Shown: piece by piece, positions 1-12,326 of the stretch | How the letters are laid out: each line of letters starts with the position of its first letter | How positions within the stretch are numbered: position 1 is the stretch's first letter | Assembly (NCBI GenBank): GCA_948470475.1 | Contig: OX419337.1 | Location: forward strand, 30,747,872 to 30,811,871 | Source of the DNA: Galaxea fascicularis | Lineage: Eukaryota > Cnidaria > Anthozoa > Scleractinia > Euphylliidae | Direction: 5' to 3' | Length of the DNA: 64,000 nt | Program-made: the position numbers and the translations under genes | The notes under the pieces: generated by a model | What the model was told of the DNA's origin: nothing | Seen by the model: the letters and a program-made list of their open reading frames with translations, nothing else | Database searches by the model: none

Positions 1-689
1 TCGACGAGAAAACGAATTGTTTCACGACATAATTTTTCAGTCTTTCAAGCAACTTAAAATGTAACCGGAAATATTTTATGCAAATGTCGCTTCAACCGTA
101 AAGAATGCCGGGCAATTGACGATAAAACAATGATGACTACGTCATCCATGAGCTAAAAAGGTATGTCTTTCACTTTGATTTAAAAACAATAACATTTGGA
201 CTGGATGGTATTTCTAAAGGACGTTTGTTCCACAGAACAGAATTGGCCAACCGTCCTCCTTGAACGTTTTTTAATTGGCTCTGTTCCACTGAACTCACTT
301 GTGGGCATATGGGTTTGATTCCTGCAGAGTGAACCTACTACCTACTCAGTGAACCCCTCTCAAGAGAAGCGTGACACGCCTGAAGATAAGTGTAACAGCC
401 CTCTTCAAAACGAATAGCCTTTTATCTGCTTGGTTAATCCCAGGTATTATTTTATCTCCCAGTTAGTACGCGAGCTGTGATTGGTCAATTTAGCGGGCCG
501 TATTCTACTGTACGGCCGCTAATTTTGAAAGTTTCCTTTCCCGCGCGCCTGACTAATCTCAGTGATATGATAAATATCTTACTAACCTCGTTTTTTCGGT
601 CCGCACTGTAAGCTACGTATCCTCGTTTTTTGCCCGTTGATAAGCGAACAGGAAAAAAACTCGGTCCGGAACTTACCGAGTTCGAGGTG
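1..689. other. Non-coding stretch, left edge
   Basis: No open frame here has domain-like composition or flanking splice signals, and I recognise no repeat with clear ends. The sequence is AT-rich with scattered short runs. It could be intergenic or a distal intron of the minus-strand Roc-COR-GT4 gene, whose exon at 8.1 kb ends in a donor and so must continue to lower coordinates. Confidence 0.5.
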
Positions 690-1104
690 CGGTTGTTTAC
701 TAGTACATGAAGAAAGAAATTCGTTTCAAGGTTCTCAGTTGGTTGAACTGGCCGAGTTGATTAACGAAACAACTGATCGAAACAACCAAAACGGTAAGAG
801 AACACAGGCATCATTTGATCCCCTCCCGCGATCACATGTTCTTCATGAAAGTAGCGATAATTTCTGATTTTATTGTCAACTTCCTTGGCATTTCATCCAC
901 GAGTATGATTACAGACCGAATTGGATGACAGGACGTCCTGTTACCAATTAATCGCATCTATAACAAAATTCGAGAAAGAAATAAGAGAAGAATCTTTTCA
1001 GGAAAAAAAGAAGCTTTCACCCTGAGATGCGTAGTATAAAAATATTAAACTGCAACTGCCCCCCAGCAGCGTGGGCGCGATGGCGTTACTGGCAATAAGA
1101 AGTA

Positions 1105-1205
1105 CTATGGAACTTAACGACGACGGCAACCGCACCGAAAACGCCACAAAACAGTAGGGTTAATGAGCAAAAACAATCGCTCTCCACGTGCGTTTTACAT
1201 GTTGG
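1105..1205 (-). repeat. Dispersed repeat, related to 46289-46388
   Basis: Read on the minus strand this matches 46289-46388 on the plus strand over about 95 bases, sharing TTGTTTTTGCTCATTAA and TTTTGTGGCGTT and ending in GTTGCCGT-rich sequence. It appears to be a short non-autonomous transposon family with a CGTTGCCGTCGTC-type terminus. Confidence 0.6.
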
Positions 1206-1381
1206 TACATTTCTTTGCCGTTCTCTGCAAAACAACAACGTGGAATGACCAAATTTTGGGTTTTGCACGACGGCAAATTTTTCTTTCTTTTTCTTTGCTT
1301 TAACAGTAATTGAGACCCTGAACAGTCAGCCAGCATTATTCATGTTTAACAAATTGGAATAATCGCGAAAAAGTTACAAAG

Positions 1382-1515
1382 GCGAGAAGTTATATTTTGG
1401 AATGACGATTTCGTTGCTGTCGCCGTCGTCTTTGCTTAATTATAAGTTCCCTAGTTTTAGCAACGACGACGGCGACGGCAACGAAAACGTCATTTCAAAA
1501 TATAACTTCTCGTTT
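1382..1515. mobile_element. Foldback MITE with CGTTGC/GACGAC termini
   Basis: The left arm reads GCGAGAAGTTATATTTTG and continues through a GTCGCCGTCGTC tract. The right arm is its reverse complement, ending CAAAATATAACTTCTCG. Arms are about 48 bases, with a short loop near 1435-1465. It has no coding capacity. It sits exactly at one border of the inverted block 1515-1805 of the duplication. Confidence 0.75.
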
Positions 1516-1805
1516 CTGAAGCTGGCCGTCTTAATTGGAAAATCTATTACAACCACCGGCCATGTAATCGGAGGTACGTCCTTGCTAAAAGCACCTTCAG
1601 TGTCGGGTCAACATTCCTTTGATCCACCTGTCAAAACCACCACAGAGTCTGCATTTTTATCAGTCTTTTGATTGAATATCACTTGTTTATGTTTTAAAAG
1701 AAAAGAAGGAAAAGTTAAACAGCAGTAACTAGTTAATTAGCGACTGAGCGGCATATTTTTTGTCGAGTGGATTCTAAACGATATATATTCCCATACAATC
1801 TGATT
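1515..1805 (-). repeat. Inverted block within duplication copy A
   Basis: The reverse complement of this block aligns to 36530-36835 on the plus strand. Matches include ACAGGTGGATCAA against GTCAGGTGGATCAA, TGACCCGAC in both, AATAGATTTTC in both, and AATATG before a shared GTCGCTAA. Flanking blocks align in direct orientation, so this ~290 bp piece was inverted in one copy after duplication. Confidence 0.65.
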
Positions 1806-4345
1806 AAAGTTTTATGGCAGAGTACTTTGTACTTAGTTGAAGAGGAGTAAGAAGCACAAATTGTAGTCACTCCTGCACGAATTCTCTCAATCCCAGCTCC
1901 GTGTATATCGAGATTCGACAACAGTTTCACGTACACAGGTTTTACTGGTTTCTCTGCTTTTTATTTGGATCTCAGATGTTGTTGTTGTATTGTAGATTCG
2001 CTGCAACAGATTCAAGTGTATCTCATGAAAGCTGTCAAAATAGGTTTTAAAAACAACGAGTGCGAAAATTCTACAAAACTTACATATGTTGACGAGTCCG
2101 GGTAGAAGTGAATCAAAGGCGACATAGTCCATATTTTTCGTTCGATAGAAAGAATGTTCAAACAACTTCAAACTAAACATGTCCGACCCTTCGAGCACAT
2201 GGCGTATGACCCAGAGGTATCATGGGAGATGACGTGTACTCGAGTTCCGGTTCAGAAAGCAGTTCCGGTAACAACACAAATATTTTCAGCGTAATCAATT
2301 TTTCTATTTTAATTAAATTTAATCTAAAACAAAAGAACACCTGCAGTTAATTCAGAATCTCAAGAGAGCTTAGGTTAATGCGTCCATTTTAGAGAAAAAA
2401 GAAAGAAATTCTACGATACAGTTTAATACTTGATTCGACCTACAGTCTTCACGCTCTCTTTCTTCTTTCCTATTGAATGGATAAAAACGTATTCATTACA
2501 TATAATTTGATTAATCGCTAAAGTGTTCTAACAAAGCGGACAATAACAATAGCGAAAAGGGTCCTTGAATTAAAAATAAAAGATGATTCAGGCTTGTGTC
2601 AGCGAAATCAGTACGTACAGTGAAACACGTACGCACATTCCTAAGATGTAGCAGTAGAACTGAAACAGATAAGTTCTCGCTCTCACAAGTTAAGAAATAT
2701 ACTTCAGTTTAAACCATTGTATATTTTCGTTAGGCCTAGAGCATTCGTACGCTCATACCGTGTGACTGATTCAAAGCACCTACGATGGTTTACGGACAGG
2801 ACAAGGCAAGACAGCTGCTGTTTACGTGATCGTGCCGCCAAAACCAGCCGAGGCCCCGCGCGAATCCGCGTTCTGTCGCTGCCTCCCCCAGAGAGAATCT
2901 TTCTGTCTCCAATTGTTCTGGTTGTCCTATGGAAAGCTAAACCAACCAGAATCCACTAACTGCGCAGATGTTTTACAGGTTCAGGGAGTAGTAGAGAGAA
3001 AGGTTTTTCTCACACGCACGATGATCAAATTTCAATTCAAAATGGCCGTCGCATATTTCACATGTGAATCTTTAAGATCCCGGTTTGACTTTTCTTATGG
3101 TCCGTCCCTAACGAGATTTTTTAAAAATAGATTTTATCTGAAACAAATATCCTTTCCTGCACTTGAACTTTTGCTTTGCTTTAGTCACTAGAAAGAGAGA
3201 GAGAGAGCATTATGAAGATATTGTCTCTATCATGTTTTTTTCGCGTTCTTTCGGTAAAAAACGTTCGGGTCTAACCGGGTGTTGGTGATAAATTTCTTGC
3301 TCAACTAGTGCAGACATTATTTTTCATAACATATCTTTTATGTTCTTCTTACTCATTTCATAAGGTTTTTGATTTTCTCAAATTACTTCCAGAAACTGTT
3401 TTCATTTACACCGTCGCGATATATTGTCGAAATCTTTGTAAAACCCGTTCCAGTTTGTTTGAAGTAAGCATCCTTGAGAAAGTGTGTTCATATTTCTTCG
3501 CCTTGCGTACCAGACAAAACATTTGTTATGTTCTTAAAAAACGTAAAAAAAAAAGGTTTTGTTTTGTGAAAGTTATCTTTCATACATCACTGTCAAGAAA
3601 TGATCTCGCGAAATGAAGGCTAAAAGAGCTCGGGGCGACGAGAAAGCGTGAATCACTTACATTCAAACTTTGCCAAATCGCTGCCGCCGTAATATTACTC
3701 TGTATTCCTTCTATAGCTCGATCCTCAGATTAAAAAAAGAAAAAAGAAAAAGAAAAACAGCACACCCCAGAGAGGTTGGTTCGCCAGTGACCGAATTAGG
3801 GATTTTCCCGAAATATCCTTCAACTCGGATTAAGGTCGAAAATGATAGCGATACTTGAATCTCGTATGCTAGGTAGAATTCGCGCTCCGCAGAAACAAGC
3901 ATATGTGGATAAGCCTTTTAGTAGAGGTGAAGGCACTTGAACATTTTGCTTTTCTTATTAGTCACTAGGAAAAAACTTGTCTCGCCGATTTACGTTACGC
4001 CGTTACCCTTACAACGATATCGATACGAGCTGAGAAGAAACACTGTATATTTCTACGAGGACAACACAGTTGAAAAATTCAAATAAAATTTGATTACAGA
4101 ATGCGGACTGGAAACAAATGAGGATTATGGATATGGGACTATGTGTATGAAAGGGGCAAGACCTTCCAGGTCTTGTTAAGTCTTTATGATATATACAAAT
4201 AACGGAGTTGAGACACATGGAATAAGAATCAGGGTTTGAGGGTGTGTAGGCTGTTCCACCCGTCCCTTTCAGTAATGTCCGCTAGTTAGCGAGGTAGTCT
4301 GATTTCCTTACCTATTTCCTCGCTTAGAAAGGTTTCCACACAGCC

Positions 4346-7300
4346 GTTCGGAAATGGTTATATATATTTTATGTATACCTCTCATCCTCTTAATAATAGA
4401 TCTTTCCACAGTTTTTGGCGCCATCTTGACTGGGAGGGCAAAGACCGCTAAAATTACAGTAAATGTATGAAATTTTGGCCGACTTTGAAAAGCCGTAACG
4501 CCGTTACAGTAAGGCAGATTTCCACGGCGAAAACGTCTTTTAAAAGACATTTGTACTAAGATGAATTTCATGAAGTATAAAGAACGGATTCAGGCTACAA
4601 TTGCCGCGAAATAAGAAGCCACAGGAGCCGAGAAAATTAATAATTCCAATTTACGGACGTCGTACCTTCTCTAGTGACCTAACCTTCCGTTAAACTTGTT
4701 TGTTTTCTTCATAATATCGAGACTGTTCTGCCACAAATCTGACCAACAGAAGTCATCAAGATACATCTTTGAACGAGGCAGTCCTAAGATTACCCAAACT
4801 AGGTTTTCCAAGTTTTCTTTTTTTGTCAAAACTTAAAATTTGTAACCAAGTGATAACGGAGTGTCAGCCGGACAAACTACTTTTGGAAGTGATATGCATG
4901 GTAAATTGCATTAACACAAAATAAACGCAAAGAAAGAAAATAATTTTTAATCGTTTTTTCAAGTTCTTTGCGCTTCTATGATTTCGTGTTTTTTGCAAAC
5001 TGATACCATTTTAGTGATACTTACCTTAATAGCTCCCAATTGGATAAATAAGTAAACATCAAGCTGACGCAGTCTGAACAGTCGTTATACAAATTAGGCC
5101 ATAATATACCGACAACGCCTCTTTTATTTCCATCAGCTCTCCGAGGTGAACTGATGTGGCTGTAAGAGAATGAAGGGGCATTGAGCAACGCCTAGTCGTT
5201 TTATAGAGTTGTTGGGCAACGTAAAACGTAGTAAAATTCATTGATTAAGCTGGAGATAACAAAACACAGTACGCGTTTGTGGGTCCTAAATTCCAGGTTG
5301 CGGTGGGAACTAAGAAGGTGTGTTATTAGGTGATATGCTCCATGCAACCGTTGGCCCTGAGAAGCTTAGTTGTTACACTCCCTCTCCTCCATGACAGTTT
5401 TCTTTTGTATTTCTACTTTGTTTTTCGGTTTCATGGAGAACGGCGGCAGTGTCAAATCCTTTACTGTTACAATATGTCTTGTACAGAGCCACGGTATCAA
5501 AGAAAGTTCACAACAGAACATTTGCTGAGCCTCTGTGCAGTGCGGATCCAATATGTTCATACACATGTGTGACAAATCGTCTTTGACAAGGCTAACCAGG
5601 AATAATCATATTGTCGAAAGGAAAGTTTGATCTTTGTTTTTTTAAAAATGGTTGTAGATTGCACACTTAAAACCTAACGGATGAATCATAGTCGGTTTCT
5701 TATTTTCACTCCAAGATATTGGCCGACCGAAACGATTAATAGCTCATAGGCCCAGTCCATTCTCCGTTATCTTCAAACTGGTAACCATTGAGTTCAATAC
5801 TTCTAAAATCAGGGGAGTTGACCGAATTGAAAACTCCAATAATGCACGGTATGGGCCTTAACTAGAAATGTTCAAGGTTTCCATTTTAGTTTATTGTCTT
5901 TTCCTAATCACACAATTTATCTTATGCTGTCTCTTAGTTTGTAAAACAGCGGCACCTTGATGTGGGCGTTATTGAAAAGAAAATTAAAATTTTCTCCGTC
6001 GCAATTCTCTTGGATATTGCCATCTCGTCGGAATCATAAGTGGGCGAAGCTGTGCGAGCAAGCTGCGTTTCGATTAGCATAGCCTCGCCAAACTGAGTGA
6101 TTTACAGAACAAAAAAGCCGTCAATCCCTTCGAAGTTTGAAAAAGGCGCAGTGAGATACAACAAATCTGGCTGAAAAGATGGCCTTGAATGGCTTTTCAC
6201 TTTCTTTCAATTTGATTTTTAATGTTTACAAAATAATAATAATAATAATGACAATAATGGTAAAAATAATAACTGGAGGTCACAGAGCTACTTTGAGAGG
6301 TAAAATTACGAGATTATGATAAAACGTCTATCTTTTTACAGACTGGTAGGTAGCTGTTGCTAGTCTAGGCAAACCGGCTATTAGTTAAACAAAATAAAGA
6401 ACAACCCCATTAATAATTTATAATAAAGGGAAATTGAAATTACGTTCAATCAGTGGTTCCGTGGACAGTATTGTAGCCGCTGTAGAAGAACTCAGGTCAT
6501 CTTGATACCCGTCCCGTACGGTAAATAAACCCCGTCTCAGAACGGTTCTTGTAAAGGAAAATATTACAGAAGATAATAAGGATTAGACTACAGAAAGCTT
6601 GAAACAATACAGGAAACATGCGGCTACAATACAAACGCACCTTATCGGTGACTCTACGTACGACACAAAAAACTACCAGCAGCGAAAAAACATGAAACTA
6701 GACAACCTGACTTTACACTATGAACAACGAGGCGCAATGAAAAACCTGCACAAAAAAGATTGGCTTTTAAGAAATAAGACGTAATGACGAATTCAAAACT
6801 ATTTACATACATAATGAAGTATGAGCGTTACGTAATAAAACAAAGGAAAAAACAAATATATAAAGGCGTTGAATGGCCACGCAACTGCGGTAACAGTATA
6901 AAAATATTCTGCTATCCATGGTGGTTCCGTAACTGAACCCCTAAAAGGACAGGATTTCAAACAAGGGATTTAACTTTAACACCTAACAGTAACTGAATAT
7001 CTACAATCGTCACAGAATTTTACCTATTTATCTGACAGGAAAGTGCTACTTTCTTTGAAAACTAGTGTAGACTTCGCAATTTTATGAATTATGCAATCGG
7101 ATCTTTCTAATTTGTTGGTTTGGTAGTGACGTTTTTAAATAACCAACGCCGAACAAGGCTAAACACAACGGAAATTTAGCAGGCATTAGTGGTCAGAACT
7201 ATGAGGAACTCAAACCAGAAATAGACGTTAGCGTGTGATAATTGGAAATGCCCTTTTGTTTTCCCCAAAAGTAGCGAGGAAAACAACAGTTAAGAACGTA

Positions 7301-8100
7301 TGGACATGATCTTATCTGCACACTATATTTTCTTACTAGATCTGTGTCAACTAAACAGTCCAGTGACTGTTCGCGAACAAATCAACGCTAAGTCAAGTTG
7401 TCCTTGTAACAACCTTTGTTTCCAACCGATGAGTTAACGCAGTCCTTTGCTCCGCAGAGTATTGGGCACGACTTTAGAGACTGAAGACAGCAACTGTTTT
7501 ACTATGCTCGTCATTTGAATTCCAAGAAGACAGGTCTGCTTTCACTTGGGCTTACCTGCTAAATGAAACAAATTAAAAAGCTATACCATCCTATCTCCAT
7601 TTGTAACTTCAACTATGCAGACAAAAAAATTAATTTGATTTACCGTGGAATGAGAACGTTGTGGGACAAGGACCCTCACAAAGAATTTTTTCTTTGCTCG
7701 TTTAGGCGTGCGCACTTTTACGTAGCAGCCTCATTTTTTTTAAGTGTAGCTGTTATTCAATATTAGAGTTTTTGAGAGAGGTCCATGAGAAATGCTCGCC
7801 CGACCATAATATACCTCGACGGGACCTCATTTCTCCGTCAGATCAAGAAACAAATTTATTGGAAACACAGGACCAGAGTCTAGCCTCCTAGTCATCAACT
7901 TAAATTATAAGACAAAATTCATATGTGCCCAGATGCATTACGCCATGAAAAGTCTTTTTTTTAAGGAAAACGTTTGTTTCCAGGGCACGAAGTTAAACTA
8001 AAAAGACTATCGCAGTTTAAGAAACGTGCCTAGAGCACGCAATAACATGGAGCTCGTGGTCACCACAGCGTGAGGCAAGGAAAGTACGTTTTAATCTTAC
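4346..8100. other. No gene recognised; microsatellite inside
   Basis: I see no exon with convincing coding character here. There is an AAT-rich microsatellite near 6231-6262 and otherwise unremarkable AT-rich DNA. A strong donor-like string on the minus strand (AAGGTAAGTATC, near 5023-5033) stands out, but the sequence before it has early stops and no domain, so I did not call an exon. It most likely forms an intron or the 3' flank of the minus-strand gene ending its visible part at 8101. Confidence 0.5.
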
Positions 8101-9325
8101 CATGAACCATGCCCAACATCTTTTTAACAAGGTCTCCACACTGATCTTCCCAACTGTACTTCTTCTCATAGTCCTCGCGCAGTGCCTGGACCTCGAGAAG
8201 ACGCTGTGCTCTGTCTTTCTGCCGGACCGAAGCTATTGCGTTTGCCCATATCTTAGGATCATGGGATTCCACCAGGTGTGATTTGCCTGTTGGCAATTCT
8301 CGGAGTGCCTCTCCAAACCCTGAGTTGCTGCTGACAAGGATGGGTAACCCGGCAGATAACGCTTCAAGAGCGGTCAATCCGAAACCGTCAGTTCTGGAGG
8401 GCATGATTGCAAGGTCAACCTCGCAAAACAGCTCTTTCATCTTCTCCTCGCTTTTCACAAATGTTCTTACAGTCAGTTGACATTGGGGAACACCACTCTG
8501 GAGCAACTTTTCTGCTACTTCCTCTTCTCTCCCTTCGGAAGCATCCACAAAAACCAGACGGTAAGAACTGCCCAGCAGAGCTACTGCCTTTGCAGCGGTG
8601 TCATATCCCTTGAGTACAAAATCTTCCAAATCTCCGCGACCAAAGATTAAAACTTTAAAGTTTTTACATTCTTGTTTGACTTGTTCTATTGTTGAATACT
8701 CACGGAAAACACCGGGAGTCAACGGAAAGATATCTTGGTGTTTCTTGCAGGACCGCAGGTAGGATGAATAAGCCTCCATTAACTTTGGTCCAACAGCCAC
8801 AACAAGATTTGCCAGTTTACACAGGTCAACTTCATCTTCGTTCTTCTCTTGACCTTTAGCAATGGCTCGGGGGTAGTCCTTGTACATTCCAAGCTCTTCA
8901 GGTGCAGTGTGGACAACTTGTATCCAGTTGCAGTGGTGTTTTTGTTTTATGATTTGTACTTGTTTGCCGAGCTTCACACCATGTCCAAGTACAATGTCAG
9001 TGGCAAGGTCGTCTGGTAGGAAGCCCAACCAGTCAAGGGGATCACCATAGCCCGGACGCTTTTTTGCCTCTTGAATGGCAACGTTGTGCTCCTTTGCGTG
9101 TCTCTTGTCTTCCTCACTACAAGCATATTGTGGAACTAGGACGGTAACGTCTACCTGACAGTGTTTTGCCAGGAACATGGAAAGCTTTTTGTTTAGGGTT
9201 GACAAGCCACCCATTGCTGAGCCCCACTCACTTGCCAAGAGAGTCACCTTTAATCGCTGGTCAGATATTCCGGCAAGAGTAGATGCGCCTTGGGATGTAC
9301 CAACTGGAGAGGTGGTATGCAATTC
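8101..9325 (-). CDS. GT4-family glycosyltransferase domain exon (Roc-COR-GT4 gene)
   Basis: One large exon encoding about 408 residues of a GT-B fold, family 4 (glycosyl transferase group 1) domain. The N-terminal Rossmann half starts with VTLLASEWGSAMGGLSTLNK, where the GG.S.(L/N) loop is typical of GT4 donors. The C-terminal half has VLIFGRGD and the nucleotide-sugar site PSRTDGFGLTALEALSAGLP, an EX7E-like motif with Asp in place of the first Glu. The acceptor TTACAG precedes GAATTG at 9325 and the donor ATG|GTAAGA lies at 8101. Entry phase is 0, matching the exit phase of the Roc-COR exon upstream, so both belong to one transcript. Exit phase is 1, so further exons lie at lower coordinates, not identified here. 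Family membership is clear. Substrate is unknown, and the Asp change leaves activity uncertain. Fusion of this domain to NLR or ROCO-type proteins is known to me from coral repertoires. Confidence 0.87.
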
Positions 9326-9636
9326 CTGTAAGGACAAACAATATCAAATGAGAAGGTAAATAGAGTCTCCATTAAGTGTCGTACCATCAGACCTAAACGA
9401 TTCAATAAAACAATAACAAGTCGAATAAATTACGTAAACGTGCAATTGTTGTTTGTTATCCTGTTTTTTCTCTTTTTGTTTTGTTAAGGAGTATGTGTGC
9501 AAGAGAGCAGTACAGTTGATCCCAAATAGTACACCGTTGGAGTACCTATAAGTTTCCATGACAACGGCGCATAAGTTCGTAATTTTGTTGAATGTACTAT
9601 AAATAAAAAATCGCACGACCTTCTCGTACAATTCGT

Positions 9637-9735
9637 GATTAATAGGTACTTGTGATTTTGAAAGTTCTCAAATTGCACTAGCCTAAAGGCTCGTGCAATT
9701 TTGAGTACTTTCAAAATCGCTCGTACCTATTAATC
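9637..9735. mobile_element. Short foldback element in intron
   Basis: The left arm GATTAATAGGTAC... is followed by CAAATTGCAC, then a loop of about 14 bases, and a right arm GTGCAATTTTGAG...GTACCTATTAATC. Arms are about 42 bases with a few mismatches. It is a MITE-like hairpin within the intron between the Roc-COR and GT4 exons. Confidence 0.75.
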
Positions 9736-9851
9736 CCGGATTGTACTGGAGGTCATGCGATTTCCTATACTTATAAATTAGTTAATATGAATGCCTACTG
9801 ATCAAACTTGTCTGAATGAATGTTTCATTATCAAAACCTATCTTTCGTTAC

Positions 9852-12099
9852 CTGGTTGTCTGAAGGTTCAAGCCAAGGAGAAAACTGCATGACGTTGACC
9901 TTGGGGTCTAAGGTAAAACCCGGTGATTGGCAAACGACAAACTTCTTTGCCCTTTGCAACTCACTCAACTTAATAAAGTGCAGACATTGTTCTTGCTCGC
10001 AGCTTTGTTTGTGATGAGTACCACAGTGCTTGACTGAACCTTCACCGCAGCAGACAGAGCACAACACACACATTTCAAAGGTCACATCCCTTAGCCAGAA
10101 GAACTCTTTCCCCATTCGCTTGAGTATTAGACTGAGTAGCCTACGAACAGCAAGAAAACCTTGAAAACCTGCCATGTTATGTTGGAAATGTGCTGCCGAA
10201 TTCATCTTTGAAGACGGGTCTTCCACAAGACTAGCACTTAGACCGTGAACTACAATCTCAAGAAAGGTTAAGTGGCATAGAAGAATCACGGAGCTGCCGT
10301 CATCATCTGATGTGAAGAACCTGGCGAAGCCGTGAAATAACTGGGGTTCTATTGAACTTGGCAAATTTTCTTTGGCCCACTGAAAGAACTGCAGGATCAA
10401 GCGAGGAAACAAGCCTGGAGGGACTCGCCTTGTGTTAAATGTTACACACAGAGAGGGGGTTTTTGCAGATGCAACAAGCATTTTAACGTCCTCTGGGGGA
10501 GGTGTCCTTAGCATCGATGGCACCAGGAAACGTTGGGTTTCAGAGGCCTCTGATGGCCAGCTGCATACCAAGCTGAATTTCTCCATGATTCCAATGAGAC
10601 TATGGTTGGTTTCTTTACTGTTACACAAGGTACTCCACAGATGTTCCAGGAGCTCTCCATCCAAGATTCCTTTCCTCTCAAGTTTATGCCATCGCTCTTC
10701 AAATTTCGCGTCTCTACGGTCACCATAGGGTTTGACGGTTATCACCTTCTTAAAAATGTCAATTAACCACTGTGAATCCAAGACCACTAGTTCGTTTAAT
10801 TCTCGGGTGTCATCAAAATGAATCAAACTCCGCAGGTCATGTAAATAGTTCATTAGTGTTTCTAGTTCTTTGTCTTCAGTAATGCTGCACTCTGAAGAAG
10901 CAATACCTTTCGCTTTTGAAAAAGCAATGTATTTGTCCCCTTCTTCTGTTAATGCGCGAAGAGCCTTCTCAAATTTTAACCATTTAATAGGAATGGCTTC
11001 GTTCAAGTGTGGTAACTCCTTAGCAACAGTGCGCACATCCTTTCGCAGACGCTGGACTTCTGGACATTCAACCTCCTTGACACTCAAACGTGTGTTGTCA
11101 ACAAAGTAGAAGTCAACTAGTTGGGAACCATACGGCTTTTCCTTCAAGGAGCCAAAGATCTGACGAGCTAGGTCTTTGGGGTTGCCTGCGTTGTATGGTT
11201 CGTCAGCATGAGTACACACTAAGAAAACTGCAGGCTGTTGGCTAAGCAAGCAACAGACATCATCCAGAAATCAAGGTAATCCATGTTGGTTTTAAGACTA
11301 AAGCTGTCCACAAACGTCTTGTACAGCCCTTGTTTCACCAATGGTTCTGCTTTGTGATAAGGATCTAAACTGAGATTGTAGACTAAAAAGTAGATGGCTC
11401 TCTTTGTCAGAAAAAGTGGATGTGTCTCATAGTAAACTGATTGTCCAGCAAAATCCCACAAAGTTGAGTAAATGTCTTCCCTGTTGTCCTCGCACTCACT
11501 TTTGAGAAGTGTCTCAGTTGTAGTTGCTACCTCTTCCGGCAGGTGCAAAGTAACCCGATCATTTTCTTTCTTCTTGCGTTGTTTTTGATCAGGTGATCTA
11601 TGTGGCACTTCTTTACCCCGTTTGGCGGCTGAATCCCTTGTTGTCTGAGTACTTTTGTTAACTCCTGGTGGCTCAGGGGAATGTGGTACAAAAGAAGTCT
11701 CACTGAGCTCGGAATCACGTTTCTTTGGACGTTCACCAATACTCTCTTTTGCTACCTTAGTGCTCTTGCCGTCGTTTTTCAAACTGCCCACCATACGCTT
11801 TGCGGTTTGATACTCAAATGAAATTGCTTCGTTAGAACTGCTGTCATTATCCGTCGTTCCGGTGCGCCACGTCTCGGTGGTCACCTCAAAATAAGATGGA
11901 TCAACAACAATGCCCACAGTACTATTCTCCTCTGGGTCAAAGCATATCCCTTTCAACGACTTCTTTAAACTGGTCTTCCCGGCTCGATCTTGTCCAATAA
12001 GCATTATTGGAACCATCCTCACAGATGTTTTCCCATCAGCAAGCGCTTTTTCATAGGCTTGTAAAGCTGAACGACCCCGGGCAAGAATTTCTGGAGGAA
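9852..12099 (-). CDS. Roc-COR GTPase exon (ROCO-type), with probable frameshift
   Basis: A ~2.2 kb exon, opened by acceptor AACAG at 12100-12102 and closed by donor CAG|GTAACG at 9851. The first ~300 codons form a Roc GTPase domain: P-loop GQDRAGKTS, switch-II WDFAGQ, then a long Ser/Lys-rich insert between them. The part from ~11240 down continues Roc (VFLVCTHAD, the THAD/TKxD guanine-specificity motif) into a COR domain (VVLDSQWLIDIFKKVITVKP). It ends in a Cys/His-rich segment (CSVCCGEGSVKHCGTHHKQ) that may bind zinc. The two halves lie in different frames. The switch falls at about 11235-11257, and exon length is one frame off from what the splice phases demand (entry phase 1, exit phase 0). 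A one-base deletion, real or from assembly, would explain both. ROCO proteins are intracellular signalling GTPases. If the shift is real, the GT4 part would not be translated. Confidence 0.85.
11235..11257 (-). other. Frameshift site in Roc-COR exon
   Basis: Upstream, the frame reads DYLDFWMMSVA and then runs into a TAG at 11219. The next frame begins to look homologous at LSQQPAVFLVCTHAD. Both frames overlap only over about 30 bases, so the shift is confined here. Confidence 0.75.
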
Positions 12100-12326
12100 C
12101 TGTTAAAAAGACGTGTAAAGGGAGGTGAATCCTAATTGGCTATCATCAGAAGTTACGTAACTGTTACAAGGACTGTTTGGAAAGAAGAAAAGCATCAGCT
12201 GAACAGGTAAACACAAGGTTAACAGCAGATCTTAAATGATAATAAGCAGGACATAACCAGAAACTTACCACTGCCTTATTTCAAGTGACTTCGTCTCTCA
12301 GGACCATTGCGACATTATTACTTTTA

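Larger units (their letters stand above)
690..4345. repeat. Segmental duplication, copy A (diverged)
   Basis: Several blocks recur in the same order at 34.9-40.5 kb: 690-840 with 34890-35085, 1795-1865 with 36945-37000, 2285-2685 with 37015-37470, 2695-2805 with 37485-37590, and 4013-4345 with 40203-40545. Shared landmarks include AAGAGGAGTAAGAA, CTGCAGTTAATTC and TGTATATTTCTACGAGGACA. The blocks differ by many substitutions and indels, so the duplication is old. One block, 1515-1805, is inverted relative to the other copy. No gene is evident. A dispersed repeat family could mimic one block, but five or more collinear blocks favour a duplicated segment. Confidence 0.7.

Noticed and set aside
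2717..3191. Basic plus-strand frames in duplication copy A
   Set aside because: They do not align with an open frame in copy B and show no domain.
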